Source of the DNA: Acidaminococcus timonensis
GTDB taxonomy: Bacteria; Bacillota; Negativicutes; Acidaminococcales; Acidaminococcaceae
Assembly: GCF_900106585.1 (NCBI RefSeq)
Contig: NZ_FNWH01000006.1
Span: 372,001 to 436,000, forward strand
DNA: 64,000 nucleotides
Direction of reading: 5' to 3'
The notes under the pieces were generated by a model. That model saw nothing but the letters and a program-made list of their open reading frames with translations. It did not search any database and was not told where the DNA came from. The position numbers were made by a program, and so were the translations under genes. Of this stretch, positions 1-8,483 are shown piece after piece; the first letter of the stretch is position 1, and each line of letters starts with the position of its first letter.

Positions 1-276
1 GGCATCCCCACCCCTGTGATGGGCGGTGTTTGCATTTTATTGTTCGGGTTTATTGCTGCTTCCGGGCTGCGCATGATGGTGGAACGGAAAGTGGACTTCA
101 CCCGGCCCAAGAACCTGATCCTTACGGCTGTGACCATGATCAGCGGCCTTTCCGGTGCTGCGGTCCACCTGGGTCCCGTCCAGCTCAAAGGCATGGGCCT
201 GGCCACCGTGGTGGCCATCATCGCCAGCCTGGCCTTCCTGATTTTCGAAAAATTGGGGCTGACAAACGAAAAATAA
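1..276 (+). CDS. Uracil/xanthine permease, C-terminal end (5' truncated by window)
   Basis: The reading frame is open from base 1 and ends at TAA 274-276, giving the last 91 residues of a membrane protein. The visible part begins GIPTPVMGGV and continues with FGFIAASGLRMMVE, which fits the conserved C-terminal region of UraA/NCS2 nucleobase:proton symporters. Two hydrophobic segments follow. The family imports uracil or xanthine with protons across the inner membrane. Substrate cannot be fixed from this fragment. The gene lies 78 bp upstream of guaA on the same strand, so a link to nucleobase metabolism is plausible, but a separate promoter for guaA is visible in the gap. Confidence 0.8.
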   Translation, partial: GIPTPVMGGVCILLFGFIAASGLRMMVERKVDFTRPKNLILTAVTMISGLSGAAVHLGPVQLKGMGLATVVAIIASLAFLIFEKLGLTNEK

Positions 277-288
277 TCGGTTTTCCAA

Positions 289-317
289 TTGAAAGAAACC
301 GTAAGTTATGGTATATT
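289..317 (+). promoter_or_regulatory. Predicted promoter of guaA
   Basis: TTGAAA (289-294) and TATATT (312-317) are separated by 17 bp, a good sigma-70-type arrangement. A purine-rich ribosome binding site (AAGGGAGGAAG) follows at 341-351, just before the guaA ATG. No purine riboswitch can be recognised in the short leader. Confidence 0.5.
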
Positions 318-354
318 GTATAAAAGTTTACAAACAAGAAAAGGGAGGAAGAGT

Positions 355-1899
355 ATGGAGAATTTACAGCATGAGGTCGTCCTGGTAGTCGACTTCGGTG
401 CACAGTACAGCCAGCTGATTGCCAGAAGAGTGCGTGAATGTGGCGTTTATTGCGAAATCATTCCTTACAACTACAGCCTGGACAAGATCAAAGCCAAGAA
501 TCCCAAAGCCATCATCCTGTCCGGCGGTCCCAACAGCGTGTATGCCGAGAACACCCCCAGCGTGGATGAGGGTGTGTTCGAACTGGGCATCCCTGTACTG
601 GGCATCTGCTACGGGGATCAGTTCATGACCAAGGCCCTGGGCGGCGTGGTGGCCCATGCCGGCAGCGGTGAATACGGCAAGACCGCTGTGGTCCTGGATA
701 CCGAGACCCGTCTGTTCTCCGGTCTGGAAAAGAACAACGTATGCTGGATGAGCCATCAGGACTATGCGGAAAAAGCGCCTGAAGGCTTTACCGTCATCGC
801 CCATACGGACGAATGTCCCATTGCTGCCATGCAGAACGAAGAGAAGAAACTGTATGGCGTGCAGTTCCATCCTGAAGTGATGCATACGCCTTTCGGCAAG
901 CAGATGTTCAGCAATTTCCTGTTCAATATCTGCAACCTGTCCGGCGACTGGACCATGTCTTCCTTCGCCCAGAACAAGATCCGGGAAATCCGTGAAAAAG
1001 TGGGCAAGGGCAACGTGCTCTGCGCCATGAGCGGTGGGGTGGATTCCTCTGTGGCGGCTGTGCTGGTCCACAAGGCGGTGGGCAAGCAGCTGACCTGCGT
1101 GTTCGTGGACCATGGCCTGCTGCGGAAAGACGAAGGAGACCAGGTGGAACAGGTCTTCAAGCGGGATTTCGATATGAACCTGATCCGGGTCAACGCCCAG
1201 GACCGTTTCCTGAGCAAACTGAAAGGTGTCAGCGACCCTGAAAAGAAACGGAAGATCATTGGGGAAGAATTCATCCGGGTCTTTGAAGAAGAATCCAAAA
1301 AGATCGGTCATGTGGACTTCCTGGTCCAGGGGACCATCTATCCGGACGTGGTGGAATCGGGCGGTACCGGTACCTCTGCCACCATCAAGAGCCACCACAA
1401 TGTAGGCGGCCTGCCCAAAGACATGAAACTGGGCCTGATCGAACCCCTGCGGGAACTGTTCAAGGATGAAGTCCGCGCCGTGGGCGAAGAACTGGGCATC
1501 CCCTCCGAACTGGTATGGCGCCAGCCCTTCCCGGGCCCCGGCCTGGCCATCCGTGTCCTGGGCGAAGTCACCGAAGAGAAGCTGCACATTGTGCGGGAAG
1601 CCGATGCCATCTTCCGGGAAGAAATCGCCAAGGCCGGTCTGGATCGGTCCATCTGGCAGTATTTTGCCTGCCTGCCCAACATCCGCAGTGTGGGTGTCAT
1701 GGGCGACTTCCGGACCTACAGCAACACCATCGCTCTCCGTGCCGTGAACAGCACCGATGGCATGACTTCCGACTGGTCCCATATCCCGTACCATGTACTG
1801 GATATCGTTTCCCGCCGGATCGTCAATGAAGTCCCCGGGGTGAACCGGGTAGTCTATGATATCACCAGCAAGCCGCCGGCGACGATTGAATGGGAGTAA
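355..1899 (+). CDS. guaA: GMP synthase (glutamine-hydrolysing)
   Basis: The 514-residue product matches the usual GuaA length. It converts XMP, ATP and glutamine to GMP in the cytoplasm. An N-terminal class I glutamine amidotransferase domain (about 8-195) has the nucleophile C85 in GICYG and the H172/E174 pair in QFHPEV. The ATP pyrophosphatase domain has the P-loop SGGVDSS at 226-232, and a C-terminal dimerisation domain ends in KPPATIEWE. The ATG at 355 is chosen because a strong GGGAGGAAG site precedes it; the frame is open further upstream without a better start. A family A palindrome follows the stop within 10 bp. Confidence 0.97.
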   Translation: MENLQHEVVLVVDFGAQYSQLIARRVRECGVYCEIIPYNYSLDKIKAKNPKAIILSGGPNSVYAENTPSVDEGVFELGIPVLGICYGDQFMTKALGGVVAHAGSGEYGKTAVVLDTETRLFSGLEKNNVCWMSHQDYAEKAPEGFTVIAHTDECPIAAMQNEEKKLYGVQFHPEVMHTPFGKQMFSNFLFNICNLSGDWTMSSFAQNKIREIREKVGKGNVLCAMSGGVDSSVAAVLVHKAVGKQLTCVFVDHGLLRKDEGDQVEQVFKRDFDMNLIRVNAQDRFLSKLKGVSDPEKKRKIIGEEFIRVFEEESKKIGHVDFLVQGTIYPDVVESGGTGTSATIKSHHNVGGLPKDMKLGLIEPLRELFKDEVRAVGEELGIPSELVWRQPFPGPGLAIRVLGEVTEEKLHIVREADAIFREEIAKAGLDRSIWQYFACLPNIRSVGVMGDFRTYSNTIALRAVNSTDGMTSDWSHIPYHVLDIVSRRIVNEVPGVNRVVYDITSKPPATIEWE

Positions 1900-1906
1900 T
1901 TGTAAC

Positions 1907-2155
1907 GGCTAACGCATAACCCAGGCGCACGATATACGCCCATCTGCTTAGTTGGCTAACGCATAACCCAGACGCGGGATATGCACCCATCTACTTTGTC
2001 AGGACGGAGTTTTGACTGTGGCATGTACCATTTAGTACTATGCCCCAGCCAAAACTCCGTCCTTTCGCGTATCTGGGCACATCTCCCGCGTCTGGAAGGA
2101 GTCGGGGAAAGAAGGAAGATGTCAGACACGGCCGGAGGCCTACAGATGTCAGATC
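1907..2155. repeat. Family A palindromic repeat, full copy (A1)
   Basis: This fills the 330-bp gap after guaA. The left boundary motif GGCTAACGCATAACCCAG occurs twice in tandem (1907 and 1954). An outer arm CCAGACGCGGGA (1968-1979) pairs with TCCCGCGTCTGG (2084-2095). An inner 14-bp perfect arm at 2001-2014 pairs with 2050-2063. A central near-palindrome GGCATGTAC/GTACTATGCC lies at 2020-2044. A tail with two AGATGTCAG motifs runs to about 2155. Other copies lie at 3176, 10121 and 15241, with half-copies at 5445 and 7371. No coding potential is convincing here. Confidence 0.85.
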
Positions 2156-2230
2156 GTTGTCATACCAACGGACGGAATCCCAGCATTCCGCTATACTTAA
2201 ACCATCAAACAACTACGGGAGGAATGCTCC

Positions 2231-3181
2231 ATGATTACTGCAAAAAATACTCTGGCGGAAGTGGTACGGGATTATCCCCAAACGATTCCCTTTTTCAATG
2301 AACTGCACCTGGATTACTGCTGCGGCGGCGGGATCCCTCTGGAAGAAGCCGTGAAGGGCACCGACCTTGATGCCAACAAAATTGCGGCCGACCTGAATGA
2401 CTATATTGCGGAACACAATGCCAAACCGGCCAGCCAGAACGATTCTCTGGAACATCTCAAGAGCCTGTCCATCCCTGACATGCTCTCCGACCTGGAAGCC
2501 ACCCACCATGTGGTGGAACGGAAACTGTGGGCCGAAATCGACACGGACCTGAACAAGATCCTCCTGGTCCATTATGCCCATCATGGTGTGATGCTGACGA
2601 AACTGCATCATCTGTTCGGTCTGCTGCGCACCGACCTGGAAGAACACTTCGCCCGGGAAGAAAAACTGGTGTTCCCGCTGATGCGCACCTATCCCCGTCC
2701 CAACCTGGAAATCCTGAACCTGGTCCAGAACCTGATCACGGATCACACCCAGGCCGGCGATGTCATCAAAGAAATCGAAGTACTGACCGACCATTTCACG
2801 GCTCCGGCCGATGCCTGCCCCACGTTCAAACGGACCTATGCTCTGCTGGAAGAACTGTTCAACGACATCTTTGTCCACATCTTCAAAGAGAACTCCATTG
2901 TCTTCCCGGAATATGAAGAAAAAGCAAGCGAAGGGGAACTGGATGCCCAGGTGGAACAATCCCTGCAGCAGGAACAGGGCAGCCGGAACGATGAATGCGG
3001 CTACTGTGCCGGGGAAGAAAACGGCGAAGCCAAGAGCCAGGTGCTGTTCGAATGTGGCGACTGTGGTACCCTGTACTGCAACGACTGCGGCGAAACCGGC
3101 TGCCCCACCTGTGGCGCTCCCTTCAGCCACGCCCATCCCATCGAGTATTCGGGAAGCAGCTGGAATCCCAATCAAGGCTAA
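2231..3181 (+). CDS. ric: Iron-sulfur cluster repair di-iron protein (Ric/ScdA/YtfE type) with C-terminal zinc ribbon
   Basis: The 316-residue protein begins with a ScdA_N (DUF542) domain containing DYCCGGG at 28-34. A hemerythrin-like four-helix domain with spaced histidines (for example HHVVE, HYAHHG, HFAREE) follows at about 80-235. Family members carry a di-iron centre and repair iron-sulfur clusters damaged by nitric oxide or oxidants in the cytoplasm. Usual length is about 220-240 residues; the extra C-terminus carries paired cysteines (CGYC, CGDC, CNDC, CPTC) typical of a zinc ribbon. The ATG at 2231 follows GGGAGG. The stop codon TAA (3179-3181) is made by the left boundary of the next family A repeat. 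Confidence 0.88.
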   Translation: MITAKNTLAEVVRDYPQTIPFFNELHLDYCCGGGIPLEEAVKGTDLDANKIAADLNDYIAEHNAKPASQNDSLEHLKSLSIPDMLSDLEATHHVVERKLWAEIDTDLNKILLVHYAHHGVMLTKLHHLFGLLRTDLEEHFAREEKLVFPLMRTYPRPNLEILNLVQNLITDHTQAGDVIKEIEVLTDHFTAPADACPTFKRTYALLEELFNDIFVHIFKENSIVFPEYEEKASEGELDAQVEQSLQQEQGSRNDECGYCAGEENGEAKSQVLFECGDCGTLYCNDCGETGCPTCGAPFSHAHPIEYSGSSWNPNQG

Positions 3182-3520
3182 CGCATAACCCAGACGCACG
3201 ATATACGCCCATCTGCTTAGTTGGCTAACGCATAACCCAGACGCGGGATATGCACCCATCTACTTTGTCAGGACGGAGTTTTGACTGTGGCATGTACCAT
3301 TTAGTACTATGCCCCAGCCAAAACTCCGTCCTTTCGCGTATCTGATCACCTCTTCCGCGTCTGGAAGAAGTCGGGGGGAGAAGAAAGATGTCAGACACGG
3401 CCGGAGGCCTACAGATGTCAGAAGTCAGCTTGTTGGTGATGAGCAGATCGGTACTGCATCCAAAGCGAACAAAGCTGAAGTCTGACTTCTGAGAGGCCCG
3501 TCAGGGCCGGTCCTGACGTC
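3176..3520. repeat. Family A palindrome (A2) followed by a family B palindrome (B1)
   Basis: The first part repeats A1 almost exactly: duplicated boundary motif, inner arms AGGACGGAGTTTTG / CAAAACTCCGTCCT, and the outer arm at 3355-3363. It begins inside the stop codon of ric. From about 3386 it continues into AGATGTCAG-containing sequence in which AGAAGTCAGCTT (3419-3430) faces AAGCTGAAGTCTGACTTCT (3472-3490). A further GC-rich small hairpin and TGACGTCTTTT follow. With the next 100 bp this explains the 510-bp gap before the ArsR gene; 3521-3620 shows nothing recognisable. Confidence 0.8.
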
Positions 3521-3624
3521 TTTTCAACTATCTGGCCCCTTCTTGTGTGCAGGGAAGATTTCACGCCAACGCTGTAGAGGCGTGGCGCCGTGACCCGCCC
3601 GTCTTTCCATAGTTACACAGAATT

Positions 3625-3679
3625 AATTTAGTATTTACTTAATTAAATGAAAGCGTTATAATTAAGTAAATACTAAATT
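3625..3679 (+). promoter_or_regulatory. Promoter overlapped by a 20-bp perfect inverted repeat (ArsR operator)
   Basis: AATTTAGTATTTACTTAATT (3625-3644) is repeated in exact inverted form at 3660-3679, with a 15-bp spacer. A promoter TTTACT (3634-3639), 17 bp, TATAAT (3657-3662) lies inside the palindrome: the left arm covers the -35 and the right arm the -10. This geometry fits autorepression by the ArsR-family product encoded 16 bp downstream, which would also control the two chromate-transporter genes. Confidence 0.75.
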
Positions 3680-3694
3680 AAAGGAAGCGGCGAT

Positions 3695-4018
3695 ATGGAA
3701 CTTGCCTGCATGCTGAAAGCGCTGGGGGAACCCATGCGGCTGAAAATCTATCAGGCCCTTCTGGAACGGAAGCATTGCGTCCGTTCCCTTTCCAAAAAGC
3801 TGGGTATTTCAGAATCGGCCATTTCCCAGCACCTCAAGATCATGAAAGAAGCCGGCCTGGTCTATGGAGAAAAATATGGCTATCACATGCATTATCTGCC
3901 CTCCCAGGAAGCCATCGATTTTTTGACGGAACAGTTCGAGCAGATGCAGACGGCTTCCCGGACCGTGGATCGGGACAGCAAATCCTGCCAGTGCGAATAC
4001 CGGAAAAAGGAGGGGTAG
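3695..4018 (+). CDS. ArsR-family transcriptional regulator
   Basis: The 107-residue winged-helix protein has the ArsR signature: LGEPMRLKIYQALL followed by the helix-turn-helix SKKLGISESAISQHLKIMKEAG and the wing GYHMHYLP. A C-terminal C98-x-C100 pair, with C5 and C28, could form a metal or thiol sensing site; this is inference. It is the first gene of an operon with two ChrA-type subunits (2-bp gap to the next ATG). A palindromic operator overlaps its promoter, so derepression by an inducer is likely. The inducer is unknown; chromate, another oxyanion or a redox signal are possible. Confidence 0.9.
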   Translation: MELACMLKALGEPMRLKIYQALLERKHCVRSLSKKLGISESAISQHLKIMKEAGLVYGEKYGYHMHYLPSQEAIDFLTEQFEQMQTASRTVDRDSKSCQCEYRKKEG

Positions 4019-4020
4019 CC

Positions 4021-4602
4021 ATGGGGCTGTTGGGAGAGCTGTTCCTCACATTCGCCAAAATCGGTACGTTTACTTTTGGCGGCGGGTATGCCATGATCTC
4101 TATGATCGAAGCCAGCTGTGTGGAAGAAAAACAATGGATCACCCAGGACGAAATGCTGGACATTACGGTACTTGCAGAGTCCACACCCGGCCCAATTGCC
4201 ATAAACTGCGCCACTTTTACCGGATATAAACAGGCAGGCCTTGTGGGGGCCGTCGTTGCCACCCTGGGCATCGTCATTCCACCATTCCTTGTCATATGGC
4301 TGGGATACCCCTTTCTGCAGGAACTTCTATCGTGGAAGGTGCTGGCGTCCGCTTTTCAAGGAATCAAGATCGGAGTGGGGCTCCTGATTCTGGATGCGGC
4401 CGTCATGATGCTGAAAAAGGGCGCCAAGACAGCGTTGCCACGAACTATCATCTTTGGTTCCTGTTTGGCCATGCTTTGCATCGATAGCTTCGGACTGCCA
4501 TTTTCCTCCATCCAACTCATGCTCCTGGCCGCGGGAATCAGTCTTGTGGCGTCCGGACTGAAGAAAAAGCGAAGCGGAGAAAGGGGCAAAACAGGATGGT
4601 GA
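4021..4602 (+). CDS. chrA: Chromate transporter family protein, first half-size subunit
   Basis: The 193-residue membrane protein carries the CHR-family motifs FTFGGGYAMI near residue 20 and ESTPGPIAIN near 56, with about five to six hydrophobic segments. Short ChrA proteins of this size act as pairs of oppositely oriented half-transporters in the inner membrane. The family exports chromate in proteobacteria; in strict anaerobes the true substrate is often untested. The start ATG lies 2 bp after the ArsR stop, and the 3' end overlaps the next subunit by 7 bp, indicating translational coupling. Confidence 0.88.
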   Translation: MGLLGELFLTFAKIGTFTFGGGYAMISMIEASCVEEKQWITQDEMLDITVLAESTPGPIAINCATFTGYKQAGLVGAVVATLGIVIPPFLVIWLGYPFLQELLSWKVLASAFQGIKIGVGLLILDAAVMMLKKGAKTALPRTIIFGSCLAMLCIDSFGLPFSSIQLMLLAAGISLVASGLKKKRSGERGKTGW

Positions 4603-5159
4603 TTCTCGATTTGTTTTTTGGATTCCTGGAAGTTGGCTGTTTTGCCTTTGGTGGTGCTTATGGCGCCATCCCATTGATCCGGGATGTGGTTTTGTCTCAC
4701 GGCTGGCTTAACGACGACCTGCTGACCAACATGATTGCCGTCAGTGAAAGCACACCGGGGCCGATTATGATTAATCTGGCAACCTATGTGGGCTATCACA
4801 AGGGCGGCTTTTTGGGAGCAGTAGTCGCCACAGCCGCAGTCGTCCTACCTTCGTTCTTTATCATTGTCCTGGTCACCGCGCTGCTTCAGCATTTTCTGGA
4901 CAACCGGTACATTCAGGGTATCCTCCAAGGCATGAAGCCCTGCGTGGCAGGTATTGTGCTGGCTACAGGCCTTTATATGGTTGCGACCCGGTGTTTCGGC
5001 ATAGGAGGGGGTCTGAAAGCCGATGTACAGGCTATTCTCGTAACCCTTGCTCTGGTCCTTGTAAAATTTGGCTATCGGCATATTGAGAAAAAGATGCTTT
5101 CCCCGGTACGACTGATCCTGGCTTCTGCTGTTTTGGGAATCCTCATCTATGGGATGTAG
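4596..5159 (+). CDS. chrA: Chromate transporter family protein, second half-size subunit
   Basis: The 187-residue membrane protein is a homologue of the preceding gene, with FAFGGAYGAIPLI near residue 16 and SESTPGPIMINLATYVGY near 50. It has about six hydrophobic stretches and ends LGILIYGM. It overlaps the upstream gene by 7 bp, so the two very probably form one hetero-oligomeric transporter controlled by the ArsR protein. An intrinsic terminator lies about 170 bp downstream. Confidence 0.88.
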   Translation: MVILDLFFGFLEVGCFAFGGAYGAIPLIRDVVLSHGWLNDDLLTNMIAVSESTPGPIMINLATYVGYHKGGFLGAVVATAAVVLPSFFIIVLVTALLQHFLDNRYIQGILQGMKPCVAGIVLATGLYMVATRCFGIGGGLKADVQAILVTLALVLVKFGYRHIEKKMLSPVRLILASAVLGILIYGM

Positions 5160-5330
5160 GAGCGACAGGTGGATCTTTTCTTTTGGGATATACTTTCATG
5201 CATTTATCATGTCCGTTTGCTATACTCTCTGCCGCTTCCGTCACGGACCGGGACCGCGGTTGCAGCAGGGTCAGCAGGGAACCCAGAACGAAGCTCCTCA
5301 GACACCGGAAAAAGCAGAATAACGATGTAG
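5160..5330 (+). other. Non-coding gap with possible degraded 3' end of a secreted-protein gene
   Basis: No intact gene is visible. One frame ending at TAA (5319-5321) reads LQQGQQGTQNEAPQTPEKAE, a low-complexity Q/P/E tail of a kind seen at the ends of secreted proteins. An adjacent frame reads FAILSAASV, which resembles part of a signal peptide. A frameshifted remnant is possible, but the evidence is weak. Confidence 0.2.
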
Positions 5331-5331
5331 A

Positions 5332-5372
5332 AAATCAGGGATTGCCAGCTACTGGCGGTTCCTGATTTTTCT
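5332..5372 (+). terminator. Intrinsic terminator
   Basis: AAATCAGG and CCTGATTT form the outer stem, TTGCCAG and TGGCGG the inner stem with a 4-base loop, followed by a T-rich tract. It would end the ArsR-chrA-chrA transcript. Confidence 0.6.
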
Positions 5373-5444
5373 AATTTGCCTTGTGATCTTATATCCTGGC
5401 AGAGATTCGGGCTGTTCTTACAACGGATGAATCCCCACCATTTC

Positions 5445-5490
5445 TTTCGCATATCTGGGCACATCTCCCGCGTCTGGAAGGAGTCAGGGA
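5445..5490. repeat. Family A repeat, right half only
   Basis: The sequence from TTTCGCATATCTGGGCAC through TCCCGCGTCTGGAAGGAG matches the right arm and boundary of A1 (2063-2101). The left half is absent, so no large hairpin can form. It sits just 3' of the minus-strand amidohydrolase gene. Confidence 0.7.
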
Positions 5491-5530
5491 GAGTGCTGCT
5501 GTCAGAACCCACCAATCACTAGTCACTGCC

Positions 5531-6676
5531 TCACAGCTCCGCCAACCGCAGGAACACCTTTGCCGGCGTCTGCAAAATGTTATCGTTGAAATCATACTGG
5601 GGATGATGGGGTGCCGGCCAGGTCTCCCCGTTGCCCACGTAGAACATGGCTCCGGGGCATACCTTCAGATACCATCCGAAATCCTCCGACGGGCGCCAGG
5701 GTTTTGCCATGGGAACCAGCTGCAGTCCCAGGTCTCTGGCGGCCCGGCGCACCTTTTCCGCACATTCTTTGTGGTTCACTGTGGCCGGGAACGGGTCTGC
5801 CTCAGTGACGGTCCGGCGCAGGCCATATTCCGCTGCCAATTGGTCTGCCTTCCGGCGCAGCCACTGTTCCAGCTCTGCCAGGTCCTTTTCCTCGTCTGCC
5901 CGCAGGGTAAAGGATATCTCTCCTTCACCGGGAGAAATGCCAAAATCCTTCCCGCCCACGTTCAGCCCCACCAGGGTGAGCAGCAGGGTCTTTAAGGGAT
6001 CGGTGGTGACTTTTCTCACCAGGTCCTGGGCGAACAGAGTCAGCTTCGCCAGGGCCGGGGCGGGGTTATTTCCTTCTTCCGGAGTACCGGCGTGGGCCCG
6101 TTTGCCTGTGAACCGAAAGGTCAGACCTTTGGAAGCGCACTGGGTCAGGTCATCCCGGACCATGATGGCGTTTTCCGGGTAGCCGCTCAGATTGTGGAAG
6201 GCGTACACCTCGCCCAGACCGGCGGCTTCCACGAAATCCGCACAAGACTTGCCGCCTTTGCCCGTTTCTTCGGCAGACTGAAAAATCAGATAGACCGGCC
6301 GCAGAATGTTCTCATCTTTTTCCAGCAGCAGGGCCAGCGCCGCCAGAGCGGAGGAGTGTCCGTCGTGGCCGCATTTGTGGGCCACACAGGCTTTTGTAGA
6401 ACCATAGGGCAGGTCCCGGGCCTCGGGCAGGGGCAGAGCATCCATGTCCGCCCGGAACCCGATGGCGGGTTTCCCGTTCCGCTTTTTCGGTTCATACAGG
6501 GCATAGAACCAGCTGCCCCGGTCCACCAGCTGCAAATGGGTATGATGGCAGATGAAATCCATCAGCCGTTTTTTTGTTTCCTGCTCCTCACCGGACAGTT
6601 CCGGATGGGCATGGAGGGTGTGGCGAAGCTCCAGTATGGCTTCCCAGTCGGACTGGGAGAAAAGAGTCGTATCCAT
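5531..6676 (-). CDS. M20D-family amidohydrolase (N-acyl-amino-acid or hippurate hydrolase type)
   Basis: The 381-residue cytoplasmic metallohydrolase starts with the typical LRHTLHAHPELSGEE segment. It has FRADMDALP for the first metal ligand, HKCGHDGHSSAL near 105 and QSAEETGKGGK near 140 carrying the catalytic glutamates. A lid/dimerisation domain sits at about 185-295. The family removes acyl groups from N-acyl amino acids or opens small amide substrates; the exact substrate is unknown. The start at 6676 follows AGGAG by 11 bases, with an out-of-frame ATG in between. The gene is divergent from the C39-like gene. Confidence 0.88.
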   Translation of the reverse strand: MDTTLFSQSDWEAILELRHTLHAHPELSGEEQETKKRLMDFICHHTHLQLVDRGSWFYALYEPKKRNGKPAIGFRADMDALPLPEARDLPYGSTKACVAHKCGHDGHSSALAALALLLEKDENILRPVYLIFQSAEETGKGGKSCADFVEAAGLGEVYAFHNLSGYPENAIMVRDDLTQCASKGLTFRFTGKRAHAGTPEEGNNPAPALAKLTLFAQDLVRKVTTDPLKTLLLTLVGLNVGGKDFGISPGEGEISFTLRADEEKDLAELEQWLRRKADQLAAEYGLRRTVTEADPFPATVNHKECAEKVRRAARDLGLQLVPMAKPWRPSEDFGWYLKVCPGAMFYVGNGETWPAPHHPQYDFNDNILQTPAKVFLRLAEL

Positions 6677-6777
6677 AGGTCATATTGCTCCTTTTTATTT
6701 CGTTTCCCTCCTATCTTACTACAAATCGTCGAAAATATGGTAAACTGATAGGAATATTGGAAAAGGGCGGTGATTCC

Positions 6778-7377
6778 ATGCGGAAGGAACTTCCGTATTT
6801 TCGTGTAGAAGGGGCCTTTGGTGGCAGCCAGGACTGGTTCACCCAGGATCGCTGGATGAAACGGGGCGGCTGTGCGGCCATTACGGCCACCGACTGCAGT
6901 CTGTACTTTTCGTTATACAAAGGAAGAAAGGCAGCCTGTCCCCAGGCGCTGCCGGAGCTCTCCAAAAAAGAATATATATCCCTGGGCATGGAGATGAAAC
7001 CCTACCTGCGGCCCCGGTTTGGCGGTATCGACCGGCTGGAAATCTACCAGGAAGGGTTTGGCAAATATCTTCAGGAGCGGGGCGTCAACGACATCAGGCT
7101 GGATGCCTGGGACGGAGCCAAATCCTATGAAGCGACCCTGGAAGTGGTGAAACAGCAGCTGGATGCGGGGTGGCCCATTCCCGTGCTCACCCTGAAGCAC
7201 CGGAATCCGACCTTCTATGATTATGTATGGCACTGGTACCTGCTCACCGGCTACGATTGCTTCGAGGATGTATGTGCCGTAAAGGTCACCACATACGGCA
7301 CCTGGCGGTGGCTGGATCTGCAAGGGTTGTGGCAGACGGGGTATAGAAGAAGGGGTGGGCTCATTCTCTTCCGATAA
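6778..7377 (+). CDS. C39-like (papain-fold) cysteine peptidase family protein, uncharacterised
   Basis: The 199-residue protein has no signal peptide. W26-M-K-R-G-G-C32 followed by an alanine/threonine-rich helix resembles the nucleophile segment of C39-like papain-fold proteins. H152 in VWHWYLLTGYD fits the catalytic histidine, with an aspartate shortly after. Such proteins act as peptidases or as acyl- or peptidyl-transferases; the role here is unknown. The ATG at 6778 follows GGGCGGTGATTCC. The stop codon TAA lies in the left boundary of a family A half-repeat, so the native C-terminus may have been altered by that element. Confidence 0.6.
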   Translation: MRKELPYFRVEGAFGGSQDWFTQDRWMKRGGCAAITATDCSLYFSLYKGRKAACPQALPELSKKEYISLGMEMKPYLRPRFGGIDRLEIYQEGFGKYLQERGVNDIRLDAWDGAKSYEATLEVVKQQLDAGWPIPVLTLKHRNPTFYDYVWHWYLLTGYDCFEDVCAVKVTTYGTWRWLDLQGLWQTGYRRRGGLILFR

Positions 7378-7450
7378 CCCAGACGCGGGATATGCACCCA
7401 TCTACTTTGTCAGAGAGAATTTTGGAACGCGGCATGTACTATCTGATTTA
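7371..7450. repeat. Family A repeat, left half only
   Basis: GATAACCCAGACGCGGGATA through GGCATGTACT matches the left half of A1, with a diverged inner arm (AGAGAGAATTTTGG). The right half is missing. The element supplies the stop codon of the preceding gene. From 7451 to 7609 only a possible promoter (TTGGTC 7541, TATAGT 7565) was noted. Confidence 0.7.
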
Positions 7451-7609
7451 TTTCTGGTCCAACGAAAACAATGCTGCTGGGCAAGGAAAGCCCTGCAGCT
7501 GGTATAGCCATTCTGTATGATGGATCTTAGATAAAAAGCATTGGTCAAATCCTGTTTTTTTCGATATAGTAAACTGTGCAAAATACAACTCTGAAGGAGA
7601 CGATGCGCA

Positions 7610-8404
7610 ATGGATAAACCATTTATTTTCTGTCATATGGAAATTTCACCGGATGGGAAAATCATGGGTAAGTATCTGTGGCTGCCCTCCACCAGTGAGG
7701 ATCCGGACAGCTTCAGCACCCTCGTGAATGGACCGGATGCCAAATACCACTATCAGGCCATGCTTAACGGACGTACGACGATCGACGATAATTTCACTTT
7801 TTATGCCAAACCGGAACTGGATGAAAACGCGCCTCAGGTCCCGGCCGGCGACTACCTGGCGGAAGGCGTTTCTCTGGGCCAGTTCCTGCTGGCGGTGGAT
7901 GGACACGGCAAACTGGCCTGGCAGGAAAACTTCAATGAATACGACGGCGTCAAGAGCCATATTGTGGAAATCCTCACGGAAGCAGCTTCCAACAGTTACA
8001 AGGCGTTCCTGCGTAAAAAGGGCATCAGCTATCTGATTTGCGGTAAGGACAGTGTAGACCTGCCGCTGCTCTGCGCTAAGATCAAGAATGTCCTGCATGT
8101 GGATTCCGTGATGCTTGGGGGCGGTGCCGTCCTCAACTGGAGCATGGTGCAGGCCGGGCTGGTGGACGAACTGAGCCTGGTCATGGCACCCGCTGCGGAT
8201 GGCAGCACGGAAACCCAGACCCTTTTTATGGCCAAACCAGGCATCACCACCGACCAACCGGTCCTGTTCAAACCGCTGGAAGTGAAAATCATGCCGGATG
8301 ATGCCATCTGGATCCGTTATCAGGTGGGTAAAAAGGTGGACTTTGATTTCGAAAGCGATCCGGAATTCAAAGAAACCATGGAGATGATCCGCTCTCATAG
8401 ATAG
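7610..8404 (+). CDS. RibD C-terminal-domain / dihydrofolate-reductase-like protein
   Basis: The 264-residue protein has the RibD_C fold pattern. It shows an N-terminal strand, SPDGKI and the central NADPH-binding segment SVMLGGGAVLNWSMVQAGLVDELSL, where LGGGA and LVDEL are characteristic. Family members reduce riboflavin precursors or other pteridine-like or carbonyl substrates with NADPH. There is no deaminase domain, and no riboflavin genes are nearby, so this is likely a stand-alone reductase of unknown substrate. The start at ATG 7610 follows AAGGAGACG. Confidence 0.8.
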   Translation: MDKPFIFCHMEISPDGKIMGKYLWLPSTSEDPDSFSTLVNGPDAKYHYQAMLNGRTTIDDNFTFYAKPELDENAPQVPAGDYLAEGVSLGQFLLAVDGHGKLAWQENFNEYDGVKSHIVEILTEAASNSYKAFLRKKGISYLICGKDSVDLPLLCAKIKNVLHVDSVMLGGGAVLNWSMVQAGLVDELSLVMAPAADGSTETQTLFMAKPGITTDQPVLFKPLEVKIMPDDAIWIRYQVGKKVDFDFESDPEFKETMEMIRSHR

Positions 8405-8483
8405 AGACCAGTGCATGATTTGAGGATTTTACTTTTCAGTTGTTCCACAATTCCCTTATCAGACATATATGGGGGGAACCATA

